From: Streptomyces lacrimifluminis
GTDB taxonomy: Bacteria > Actinomycetota > Actinomycetes > Streptomycetales > Streptomycetaceae
Length of the DNA stretch: 64,000 bases
NCBI RefSeq assembly: GCF_014646095.1
Contig: NZ_BMMU01000008.1
Location: 124,001 to 188,000, forward strand
Direction of reading: 5' to 3'
The translations under genes and the position numbers were made by a program. The notes below the pieces were generated by a model. That model searched no databases. It was not told the origin of the DNA and saw only the letters and a list, made by a program, of their open reading frames with translations. Of the stretch, positions 47,337 through 55,444 are shown piece after piece (position 1 is the first letter of the stretch; every line of letters starts with the position of its first letter).

Positions 47337-47398
47337 CTGAAACGCAGGTAAAAGGGGCTGGTGACCATGGTCACCAGCCCCTTTTACCTGCGTTTCAG
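47337..47398. terminator. 62-bp perfect palindrome terminator
   Basis: All 31 base pairs match with no spacer at the centre (CCATGG at 47365-47370); the flank reads CTGAAACGCAGGTAAAAGGG outward. It sits between the convergent GroES-like gene and the penicillin-binding protein gene and contains a T-run (CCCCTTTT) on each strand. It is an unusually long perfect palindrome for a terminator. Confidence 0.92.
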
Positions 47399-47411
47399 TG
47401 ACGGCGCCGTG

Positions 47412-49994
47412 TCAGTCCCGTCTCGACGTGCTCAGCGCGCCGATCGTCGTCCCCGGCGGCGTCCCTCCCGTGGTGCCGCCCGAGTCCGTCGTGCCGCCGT
47501 TGTCGGTGGTCCCGCCGTCGGTCGTGGTGCCCCCGGTGTCGGTGGTGCCGCCGTCCGTCGTCGTGCCGCCGGTGTCCGTCGTACCGCCTGTGGTGGTGGT
47601 CCCGCCGGTGTCCGTCGTGCCGCCGGTCGTCGTCGTGCCGCCCGTGGCGGTGGTCCCGTCCGTCGTCGTGCCGCCGGTCGTCGGTGTGCCCCCGGTGGTC
47701 GGACCGGTCGTCGCGCCCGGGGTTTCCTGGCCGCCGCCGTCCGTGGTGCCGCCGTTGTCCTGGCCGGCGTCCGTGCCGGGGTCGGGCTGCGGGTCTGCGG
47801 GCGGGAGCTGCTGTTCGTCGGCGCCCTCCTGGAGCTGGAGGTCGAACTCCTTCGCCTGCTTGCCCTTCAGGGCGTCCTTCGTGAACTGGGCCCAGATTTC
47901 GGCGGGGGCGCCGCCGCCGTTGATGCGGTCGAGGCCCATCGCGCCGTACAGCGACTTGTGCTTGCCGGTGACCGGGTCCTGGCCCATGACCGAGACGACC
48001 GTCGCGAGGTCGGGGGTGTAGCCCGCGAACCAGGCCGCGGTGTCCTCCTCGGCCGTGCCGGTCTTGCCGGCCACCGGGCGGTCGGCCTCCTGGGCCGCCG
48101 TCGCCGTGCCCTCCTCCACCACGCTCTGCAGGACCGCCGTTGTCGTGTCGGCGGCCTCCCGCGACACGACCTGCTTGGTCTTCTGCCTGGGGAGGGTCAC
48201 CGCGCCCTCCTCGCCGTCCTTCGTGATCTTCTCGATGATCGTGTACGTGCCGTGCCTGCCGTGGTTGGCGAGCGTGGCGTACGCCTCCGTCATGTCGAGG
48301 ACGCTGGCCGTCGACGTGCCGAGCGCGATGGACGGGTACGGGTTGAGGTCGGGGGTGTCGGACGGCAGGCCGAGGTCGATCGCCGTCTGCTTGACCTTCG
48401 CGGGGCCCACGTCCACGGCCATCTGCGCGTACACCGCGTTCACGGACTTGTTCGTCGCCGTGCGGACGGTGACGTCGCCGTACGAGTACTGGTCCTCGTT
48501 CTCGGGGGCGTACTCCCCGCCGTTCCAGCCCTCGACCGGGCGCTTGTTGGTGCCGTCGTAGTACGTGTTCGGGGTGATCTTCTGGCCGTCCTGGGTCACC
48601 GAGCCGTTCTGGACGGCGGCGGTGAACACGAACGGCTTGAAGGTGGAGCCGTCCTGGTAGTCGCGGCGCGTGGCGTTGTTGACGTACTGCTTGGTGTAGT
48701 CGATGCCGCCGTACATCGCGAGGACCTTGCCGGAGGCGGGGTCGATGGCGACGCCGCCCGCGCGGACGTAGGTGTCGACCTTGTTGTTCTTCTTGTCGAG
48801 CTTCTTCATCACCTTGTCGTTGACCGCCTTCACGAAGGCGTCCTGCTTGGGCTTCTGCAGGGTGGTGGTGATGCGGTAGCCGCCGGCCTGGAGTTCGTCC
48901 TCGGTGAGGATCTTGTTGTCGAAGAGGTAGTCGTCGACCGCCTTGACCAGGTAGCCGCGCTGCCCGGACATGCCCGTCGAGACGATCGACTGCTTCGGCT
49001 CGGGGAAGGTGATGGCGTTCCGCTCGGACTGCGTCAGCCAGTCCTTCTTGACCATGCCGTCGAGGACGTAGTTCCAGCGGGCGAGCGCGGCGGGCCTGTT
49101 CTCGGGGTGGGCGATCACGTCGTACTCGCTCGGCGCGTTCAGCAGTGCGGCGAGGTAGGCGCCCTGGCCGGCGGTCAGGTCGACGGCGTCGACGCCGTAG
49201 TAGGCCTGGGCGGCGGCCTGGAGGCCGTACGAGTTGCGGCCGGCGTAGCTGGTGTTGAGGTAGCCCTCAAGGATCTGGTCCTTGGTCTTCATCCGGTCCA
49301 GCTTGATGGAGATGAAGAACTCCTTCACCTTTCGGGTGACGGTCTGTTCCTGCGCGAGGTAGTAGTTCTTCACGTACTGCTGGGTGATGGTCGAGCCGGA
49401 CTGCTTGCCCTTGCCGGTCACGGTGTTCCAGGCGGCGCGGATCATCGCCTTGGGGTCGACGGCGGACTCGGTGTAGAAGTCGCGGTCCTCGGCGGCCAGT
49501 ACGGCGTGCTGGGCGTCCTTGGAGATCTGCGCCAGCGTCACGTTCTCCCGGTTGACCTCGCCGTCGCGGGCGAGCTGGCTGCCGTCGGCGTAGAGGTAGA
49601 TGTTGCTCTGCTTGGTGGCCGCCGCGTTCGCCGCCGGGATGTTCACCATGTAGTAGCCGAGCGCGAACATGCCGATGACCAGCAGGACCCCGAGCACGAA
49701 CGTGCCGAGCACGAGCCGCCAGGTCGGGACCAGCCGCCGCCATCCGGCACGCCGGGGACGCTTGGCCTTCTTAGCCTTCTTGGCCTCCTCGGGTTCCTCG
49801 TGATTCCCGCTCTCCGCCGCGTCGGGCCGCACGTCGGCTCGTACGACGGGTTGCACGACGGTTTGTTCGGCCTGCGCGACGGTCTGTTCGGGTTTCGCGT
49901 CGGGCCGCACGTCGGACTGCGCGTCGGGCCGTACATCGGGTTCTCTGGGTGCCGAGCCCTGCGTCGGCTGCTGCGGCTCTGGCTGGTCGCTCAT
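47412..49994 (-). CDS. class A penicillin-binding protein (bifunctional transglycosylase/transpeptidase)
   Basis: This ~860-aa cell-wall synthase has a cytoplasmic tail of ~85 residues (DVRPDA-like repeats, then KKAKKAKRPRRAGWRR) and one membrane helix (LVLGTFVLGVLLVIGMFALG). The GT51 domain shows AEDRDFYTESAVDPKAMIRA and GSTITQQYVKNYYLAQEQTV. The transpeptidase domain has all three motifs: GSTFKPF (nucleophile), NKSVNAV and AGKTGTAEED. The C-terminal ~120 residues are a Thr/Gly repeat (GGTTDTGGTTTTGG) outside the membrane. ATG 49994 is preferred, GTG 50003 is possible. It makes lateral or septal peptidoglycan. Confidence 0.93.
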   Translation of the reverse strand: MSDQPEPQQPTQGSAPREPDVRPDAQSDVRPDAKPEQTVAQAEQTVVQPVVRADVRPDAAESGNHEEPEEAKKAKKAKRPRRAGWRRLVPTWRLVLGTFVLGVLLVIGMFALGYYMVNIPAANAAATKQSNIYLYADGSQLARDGEVNRENVTLAQISKDAQHAVLAAEDRDFYTESAVDPKAMIRAAWNTVTGKGKQSGSTITQQYVKNYYLAQEQTVTRKVKEFFISIKLDRMKTKDQILEGYLNTSYAGRNSYGLQAAAQAYYGVDAVDLTAGQGAYLAALLNAPSEYDVIAHPENRPAALARWNYVLDGMVKKDWLTQSERNAITFPEPKQSIVSTGMSGQRGYLVKAVDDYLFDNKILTEDELQAGGYRITTTLQKPKQDAFVKAVNDKVMKKLDKKNNKVDTYVRAGGVAIDPASGKVLAMYGGIDYTKQYVNNATRRDYQDGSTFKPFVFTAAVQNGSVTQDGQKITPNTYYDGTNKRPVEGWNGGEYAPENEDQYSYGDVTVRTATNKSVNAVYAQMAVDVGPAKVKQTAIDLGLPSDTPDLNPYPSIALGTSTASVLDMTEAYATLANHGRHGTYTIIEKITKDGEEGAVTLPRQKTKQVVSREAADTTTAVLQSVVEEGTATAAQEADRPVAGKTGTAEEDTAAWFAGYTPDLATVVSVMGQDPVTGKHKSLYGAMGLDRINGGGAPAEIWAQFTKDALKGKQAKEFDLQLQEGADEQQLPPADPQPDPGTDAGQDNGGTTDGGGQETPGATTGPTTGGTPTTGGTTTDGTTATGGTTTTGGTTDTGGTTTTGGTTDTGGTTTDGGTTDTGGTTTDGGTTDNGGTTDSGGTTGGTPPGTTIGALSTSRRD

Positions 49995-50208
49995 GTCGTG
50001 CACGGACTCCTGTTTCGCGTCGTACGTTCCCGTACGACCTCATTCACCACTTCAAACGTTTTCTGCGCCCCCTCTTGAAGACTGTCGCACCCGGCGATCA
50101 GTTCCCCGACCCCGGCACGCTTCCTGCCCGAAAACGCGTGGCGGGCGGACAGGAGTGAGGGCTAGGCTCCTGCGCTTCGGTCCGGACGCGTTGGGGAAGG
50201 CTGGTGTC

Positions 50209-51009
50209 GTGGGTTCTGGGCGGTTGTACGCGGCCGTCGCGGCGGGGGGTTTCCGACGGTATGCCACCTATCGGGCGGCCACGCTGGCGGGGGTGTTCAC
50301 CAACACGGTCTTCGGCGTGATCCTCGCCTACACGTACATCGCCCTGTGGGACGAGAGACCGCACCTCGGAGGGTACGACCAGTCCCAGGCACTCACGTAT
50401 GTGTGGCTCGGCCAGGCGCTGTTGACGACCATGTGCGTGATGGGCACGGGCTTCGAGGAAGAGCTGATCGAGCGTATCCGTACGGGTGACATCGCGATCG
50501 ACCTGTACCGGCCGGCCGACCTCCAGCTGTGGTGGCTGGCCCAGGACCTGGGCCGGGCCCTGTTCCAGCTGCTGGGCCGCGGGCTGATCCCCTTCGTGCT
50601 CGGCGCCTGGCTCTTCGACCTGTCGCTGCCGGCCTCCCCGCTGACCTGGCTGGCGTTCCTCGTCGCGGTCGCGCTGGGGGTGCTGGTCAGCTACTCCTTC
50701 CGGTTCCTGGTGGCGCTGGCCGCGTTCTGGCTGATGGACGGCGCGGGCATCACCCAGATGGCGTGGCTCGCGGGTGTCTTCTGCTCGGGCATGGTGCTTC
50801 CGCTGAACGTCTTCCCGGGGGTGCTCGGCGAGGTCGTACGGGCCCTGCCGTGGGCGGCGCTGATCCAGGCGCCGGCGGACGTCCTGATGGGGGAGGCGGA
50901 TTTGCTGGGCACGTTCGCCTTCCAGGCCGGGTGGGCGGTGGCGCTGCTGGGGGCGGGGCGCTTGTTGCAGGTGGTCGCTACTCGGCGGGTGGTGGTTCAG
51001 GGTGGGTGA
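50209..51009 (+). CDS. ABC-2 type exporter permease (first)
   Basis: This 266-aa permease has about six membrane segments (AATLAGVFTNTVFGVILAYT; LGVLVSYSFRFLVALAAFWL) with the loop FEEELIERIRTGDIAIDLYR, typical of the ABC-2 permease group in actinobacteria. It forms a coupled set with a second permease and an ATPase. Start GTG 50209 has GGGGAAGG about 9 nt upstream and lies 40 nt after a TAGGCT -10-like box (50163-50168); the open frame back to 50155 is less likely. Substrate unknown. Confidence 0.85.
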   Translation: MGSGRLYAAVAAGGFRRYATYRAATLAGVFTNTVFGVILAYTYIALWDERPHLGGYDQSQALTYVWLGQALLTTMCVMGTGFEEELIERIRTGDIAIDLYRPADLQLWWLAQDLGRALFQLLGRGLIPFVLGAWLFDLSLPASPLTWLAFLVAVALGVLVSYSFRFLVALAAFWLMDGAGITQMAWLAGVFCSGMVLPLNVFPGVLGEVVRALPWAALIQAPADVLMGEADLLGTFAFQAGWAVALLGAGRLLQVVATRRVVVQGG

Positions 51010-51916
51010 CGTGGGCGTGGGTGTCGCCGGTGCGGTGAAGACCGGTGCCCGGGGCGGGCGGTGGACCCGCGACGACTGGGACGACGGGCCGCTCGGTCGC
51101 TGGGAGCGGGTGTTCGACGGCGTACGGACCTATCGGATGATCGCCGCGATGTGGATCCGGTCGACGATGGCCTACCGGGCCTCCTTCGTGATGACCACGC
51201 TGGGGAACTTCGCGGCGACCGGGCTCGACTTCCTGGCGATCGTGCTGATGTTCTCCCAGATCGACCGGCTCGGCGGCTACTCGCTGCCCGAGATCGCGTT
51301 TCTGTACGGGCTGTCGGCGATCGCGTTCGGGACCGCCGACCTCGTCGTCGGGTCGATGGACCGGCTCGGGCGCCGGGTCCGTGACGGCACCCTGGACACG
51401 CTGCTCGTCCGGCCGGCGCCGGTGCTCGCGCAGGTCGCCGCGGACCGGTTCGCGCTGCGCCGCCTCGGCCGGATCACCCAGGGTCTGATGGTGCTCGGCT
51501 ACGCCCTGCTCGCCCTCGACGACGTCCACTGGACGGTGCTCAAGGTGCTGCTGGTGCCGGTGATGGTGCTCAGCGGCGGGGCGATCTTCTGCGCGGTGTT
51601 CGTCGGGGGTGCGGCCTTCCAGTTCGTGGCGCGGGACGCCTCCGAGGTGCAGAACGCGTTCACGTACGGCGGCGCCACGCTGCTGCAGTATCCGCCGGGT
51701 CTGTTCGCGCAGGACCTGGTGCGCGGGGTGACGTTCGTCTTCCCGCTGGCCTTCGTCAACTGGCTGCCCGCGCTGTACGTGCTGGGCCGTCCTTACCCGC
51801 TCGACCTGCCGGAGTGGGTGGCGTTCCTGCCGCCGCTGGTGGCGGCGGGCTGCTGCGCGCTGGCCGGGCTGGCCTGGCGGGCGGGACTTCGTTCGTACCG
51901 GAGCACGGGGAGTTAG
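51002..51916 (+). CDS. ABC-2 type exporter permease (second)
   Basis: This 304-aa paralogous permease has several helices (FVMTTLGNFAATGLDFLAIV; VLLVPVMVLSGGAIFCAVFV) and a loop DGTLDTLLVRPAPVLAQVAA matching that of the first permease. The GTG start overlaps the end of the preceding gene by 8 nt. The N-terminal ~35 residues are cytoplasmic. Together the two are expected to form a heterodimeric exporter. Confidence 0.85.
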   Translation: MGDVGVGVAGAVKTGARGGRWTRDDWDDGPLGRWERVFDGVRTYRMIAAMWIRSTMAYRASFVMTTLGNFAATGLDFLAIVLMFSQIDRLGGYSLPEIAFLYGLSAIAFGTADLVVGSMDRLGRRVRDGTLDTLLVRPAPVLAQVAADRFALRRLGRITQGLMVLGYALLALDDVHWTVLKVLLVPVMVLSGGAIFCAVFVGGAAFQFVARDASEVQNAFTYGGATLLQYPPGLFAQDLVRGVTFVFPLAFVNWLPALYVLGRPYPLDLPEWVAFLPPLVAAGCCALAGLAWRAGLRSYRSTGS

Positions 51917-51920
51917 ACAC

Positions 51921-53012
51921 GTGGACAGCCACAGCCACAGCCACAGCCAAGTGGACGGTTCCTTCGACGAGTCGCACGACTCCTTCAGCAACAACTCCTT
52001 CAACGAGTCCTTCATCGAGCTGGACGGCGTCGAGAAGGTCTTCGACGTGCGCAAGAAGACCGGGTTCATGCGCAGTGAGCGGCGTGAGGTGCGGGCGGTC
52101 GACTCGATCTCTTTCCGGGTGGCGCGCGGGGAGATGGTCGGTTACATCGGCCCGAACGGCGCCGGGAAGTCGACGACCATCAAGATGCTGACGGGCATCC
52201 TCACCCCCAGCGGCGGCCGGTTGCGCGTCGCCGGTATCGACCCGTCGCGTGAGCGCACCCGTCTCGCGCGGCGCATCGGGGTGGTGTTCGGGCAGCGTAC
52301 GACGCTGTGGTGGGACCTTCCGCTGATCGACTCGTACAAGCTGATGCACCGCATGTACCGCATCCCCGACGCCCGTTACCGGGAGAACCTGGACCGCTGC
52401 GTCGAACTTCTCGAACTGGCCGACCTGTTGGACGTACCGGTCCGTCAACTGTCCCTCGGTCAGCGGATGCGGGGCGATATCGCGGCGGCCCTGCTGCACG
52501 ACCCGGAGGTGCTGTACCTCGACGAGCCGACGATCGGCCTGGACGTGATCTCGAAGGCCCGGGTGCGCGAGTTCCTGCGCGACCTGAACGCCGAGCGCGG
52601 CACGACGGTCCTGCTCACCACGCACGACCTCCAGGACATCGAGCAGTTGTGTTCGCGGGTCATGGTCATCGACCACGGCCGGCTGATGTACGACGGCCCG
52701 CTGACCGGCCTGCACGAGGTGGGCGACAGCGAACGGACCCTCGTCGTGGACCTGGAGCGCGAACTGCCGCCGGTCGAGGTGCCGTCGGCGCGGGTCGTAC
52801 GGGTGGAGGGTCCGCGGCAGTGGCTGGCGTTCCCGGCGTCGGAGTCGGCGGCTCCGCTGGTCGCGCGGATCGCGGCGGAGTATCCGCTGGTGGACCTGTC
52901 GGTGCGGGAGCCGGACATCGAGGCGGTGATCGCGAAAATGCTGCATTCAATGAGGGACACCCCCAAACCCCCGCCCGAGCAGGCCGAGAGGTCGGGTCGC
53001 GCGGCCTCGTAG
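51921..53012 (+). CDS. ABC exporter ATP-binding protein with a His/Ser-rich N-terminal tail
   Basis: This 363-aa ATPase has Walker A GYIGPNGAGKSTTIKML, Q-loop VFGQRTTLWWDLPL, signature-like LSLGQRMRGDIAAALL (Gly-Gln in place of the usual Gly-Gly-Gln), Walker B VLYLDEPTIGLD and H-loop LLTTHDLQD. It drives the two upstream permeases. The first ~33 residues are HSHSHSQVDGSFDESHDSFS, low-complexity and encoded by short CACAGC repeats; relatives normally begin near FIELDGVEKVFDV. GTG 51921 is 4 nt after the permease stop. Substrate unknown. Confidence 0.9.
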   Translation: MDSHSHSHSQVDGSFDESHDSFSNNSFNESFIELDGVEKVFDVRKKTGFMRSERREVRAVDSISFRVARGEMVGYIGPNGAGKSTTIKMLTGILTPSGGRLRVAGIDPSRERTRLARRIGVVFGQRTTLWWDLPLIDSYKLMHRMYRIPDARYRENLDRCVELLELADLLDVPVRQLSLGQRMRGDIAAALLHDPEVLYLDEPTIGLDVISKARVREFLRDLNAERGTTVLLTTHDLQDIEQLCSRVMVIDHGRLMYDGPLTGLHEVGDSERTLVVDLERELPPVEVPSARVVRVEGPRQWLAFPASESAAPLVARIAAEYPLVDLSVREPDIEAVIAKMLHSMRDTPKPPPEQAERSGRAAS

Positions 53013-53045
53013 CCTCCCGGGCGGGTACCTCGTAGGCTTCGACGC

Positions 53046-53813
53046 ATGACGGACGACCTTCCGGAGCTGCGCGCTTCCGACGCCGATCGTGAACGAGTCG
53101 CCGAGGTACTGCGGGACGCTCTCGCGGAGGGTCGGCTCGACATGGTCGAGTTCGAGGAGCGGCTGGACGCGACCTACCAGGCGCGTACGTACGGCGAGTT
53201 GACGCCGATCACCCGTGACCTGCCCGGGGCCGGGGTGAGTGTGCCCGCGGTGAGCATGGTCAAGCAGCCTGTGGGGAGCGGGAGTTGGCCGGACCGGATC
53301 GTCGGGGGTGAGGGTTCCTCGCGGTGGGGTGTCGCCATCCTGGGCGGGTTCCAGCGCCGGGGGCGCTGGACGGTGCCGCGGCAGTTCAACGCGTTGGCGC
53401 TCCTGGGCGGCGGGGAACTCGACCTGCGTGACGCGAACTTCGCCGACCGTGAGGTGGTGATCAACTGTGTCGCGATCATGGGAGGCGTGGACGTCGTCGT
53501 GCCGCCCGGTGTCGAGGTCGTCGTGCGCGGCATCGGCGTCATGGGCGGCTTCGACCACGGCCAGGAGGGGGTGCTGGGCGACCCCGGCGCCCCCCGGGTG
53601 ATCATCCAGGGGTTCGCCTTCTGGGGCGGCGTGGGCGTGACCCGGAAAATCCCGAAGGCGGAGCGCCAGCGCCTGAGGGAGGAACGCCGCCAGGAGAATC
53701 TGGAGCGGCGGGAGGGCCGGGGGGAGCTCGGTGGCTCCGGTTCCGGTTTCGGCTCGGACTCCGGGTTCCGGCACGGCATGCACAAACGTGGGCTGCACAG
53801 GGACGATGACTGA
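53046..53813 (+). CDS. DUF1707 / LiaF-like cell-envelope response protein
   Basis: This 255-aa protein begins with DUF1707 (ELRASDADRERVAEVLRDAL; AEGRLDMVEFEERLDATYQA), then a LiaF-like C-terminal beta region (VAILGGFQRRGRWTVPRQFN; CVAIMGGVDVVVPPGVEVVV) and a charged tail (ERQRLREERRQENLERREGR). The family is linked to envelope stress sensing in Gram-positives. No membrane helix is visible. It is downstream of the ABC exporter on the same strand with 33 nt between, so it may be co-transcribed. ATG 53046. Confidence 0.88.
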   Translation: MTDDLPELRASDADRERVAEVLRDALAEGRLDMVEFEERLDATYQARTYGELTPITRDLPGAGVSVPAVSMVKQPVGSGSWPDRIVGGEGSSRWGVAILGGFQRRGRWTVPRQFNALALLGGGELDLRDANFADREVVINCVAIMGGVDVVVPPGVEVVVRGIGVMGGFDHGQEGVLGDPGAPRVIIQGFAFWGGVGVTRKIPKAERQRLREERRQENLERREGRGELGGSGSGFGSDSGFRHGMHKRGLHRDDD

Positions 53814-53821
53814 GCGCTGTC

Positions 53822-53915
53822 AGAGGCGCGGGGCTGCGGCATGGTGCGGCTCCGCTGCCTGGGCGCGACGGGACCCCACCGGCCCGCACCCCCAAACGCA
53901 CCCCGCAGCCCCCTA
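53822..53915 (+). repeat. copy of a dispersed Streptomyces intergenic repeat
   Basis: Contains GAGGCGCGGGGCTGCGGCAT, then GTGCGGCTCCGCTGCCTGGG and CGCGACGGGACCCCACCGGC, matching the copies near 14700, 15845 and 59139. The end pairs with its beginning (GCGGGGCTGC / GCAGCCCC), giving a large hairpin between the convergent DUF1707 and esterase genes. Confidence 0.65.
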
Positions 53916-55259
53916 AAGCTGAGCCGGTGCCGCCCCCTTCAGGTCCTCCAGGTCGAACACCTCACCCATCCGCGCATACCCCTTGTCACTCGGGTGCAGG
54001 TGATCCCCGGAGTCGTAGTCCGCCCGGAACCGCCGAGGGTCGTACGGATCCCGCAGCGCCTTGTCGAAGTCCGCGTACGCGTCGAACACCCGCCCACTCC
54101 GGATCTCCGTGTTCACGGCCTGCCGCAGCGCCTCCGTGGTCGCCGAGTACCCGTGGAACCCCCCGAACGGCATCAGCGTCGCCCCCACCACCCTCAGGCC
54201 CCGCCCGTGCGCCTCGGCGACCAGCTCACGCAGTCCGGCGACGATCGAGGAGGCCCGCAGGGTCCGGGGGTCGCGGGCGCGCAGGATGTCGTTGACGCCC
54301 AGGTCGATGACGACGACCTTGACGTTCGTACGGCCGAGGGCGTCGCGGCCGAACCGGGTCAGAGCGCTCGCGTTCGGCGCGGGCGTGCCCTTGCCGCCGG
54401 CCCGCAGGACGCGGTTGCCGCCTATGCCCTGGTTGACGACGCTGTAGCGGGGCACGTCCGCGCCTGACTCGGCCGCCGCGTGCAGCCGGTCGGCGAGGAC
54501 GTCGGGCCAGCGGCTGTTGGCGCCCACCGTCGAGGTGCTGCCCGCGGTGAGCGAGTCGCCGAGGGTGACGACCGTGCCGTTGGCCTCGGTGCTGAGGACG
54601 TCGAGCGCGGTGACGTACCGCCAGGCCTCGGTCTGCTCGGTGTACGCCGTGGCGTGCGGGTCCTCGGTACGGTCGCCCAGGGCGGCGTACGAGATCTGCC
54701 GGGCGCGGGGATGGTAGGTGACCGGGCCTGAGGGCACCGCGGAGTACGTCGTCACCAGGACGTCGCTGTCGCGCGGGACGGCGACCCGTACCGCGTCGCT
54801 CACGATCTGCCGTCCGGGCGCGATGGTCACCGAGGGGCTGCCGCCGAAGGTGAGCCGGCGCATGGTGCGGGCGTCGGCGGCGGCGCTGTTCTCGGTGGCG
54901 GCGACGGCGATCGAGGCGTGGGCGATGGTCAGCGGCTGCTTGCCGTAGAGGTTGGAGAGCGTGACGCGGGCACTCGTACCCCCGGCCGCCGTGTGTACGA
55001 CGTTGCGCAGGGAGCGGCCGGCCAGGCCCTGTACCTCGGTGCCGGGCTCGCCCTCGACCGGGGAGGCGGACCAGGTGCCGACCCAGGCGCCGGTGGACGC
55101 GGGGGCGATGTCGTTGCCCGAGTCGCCTCGGGCCTGGCCGACGGCCCTGGTGTGCCGGCTGCCGTCGTCGAGGGTCGCTCCGACGTATATGGCGGCCGAC
55201 ATGGCCACGACGAGCGTGACCATCGCGGCGAGCAGGCCATAACCGTGGCGCCTGGTCAT
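53913..55259 (-). CDS. secreted SGNH/GDSL esterase
   Basis: This 448-aa protein has an N-terminal signal/anchor (GLLAAMVTLVVAMSAAIYVG) and an SGNH hydrolase domain. Block I is VVTLGDSLTAG with the nucleophilic Ser, block II GIGGNR, block III DLGVNDI and block V SGDHLHPSDKG with the catalytic Asp-His. The N-terminal beta-rich part (WVGTWSASPVEGEPGTEVQG) is usual in streptomycete secreted GDSL esterases. Substrate could be a lipid, an acetylated carbohydrate or another ester. Start ATG 55259 follows GAGGAG about 11 nt upstream. Confidence 0.9.
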   Translation of the reverse strand: MTRRHGYGLLAAMVTLVVAMSAAIYVGATLDDGSRHTRAVGQARGDSGNDIAPASTGAWVGTWSASPVEGEPGTEVQGLAGRSLRNVVHTAAGGTSARVTLSNLYGKQPLTIAHASIAVAATENSAAADARTMRRLTFGGSPSVTIAPGRQIVSDAVRVAVPRDSDVLVTTYSAVPSGPVTYHPRARQISYAALGDRTEDPHATAYTEQTEAWRYVTALDVLSTEANGTVVTLGDSLTAGSTSTVGANSRWPDVLADRLHAAAESGADVPRYSVVNQGIGGNRVLRAGGKGTPAPNASALTRFGRDALGRTNVKVVVIDLGVNDILRARDPRTLRASSIVAGLRELVAEAHGRGLRVVGATLMPFGGFHGYSATTEALRQAVNTEIRSGRVFDAYADFDKALRDPYDPRRFRADYDSGDHLHPSDKGYARMGEVFDLEDLKGAAPAQL

Positions 55260-55444
55260 GGGATGCGTGACTCCTCGTACGGCGGGGAGCGTGGGGCTCC
55301 GGTGGGCTGGGCCCATGATGCGGGATGGGCCTGTGCGAGCCGGCCCAATCCTTCGGATCGGCTCCTTCCGGGTATACGCAGGGAACTCTTGTTCCGTTCC
55401 GGGAGTCGGTCAGGAAGGGACAATGTGTGAGGGATCACTGAACG

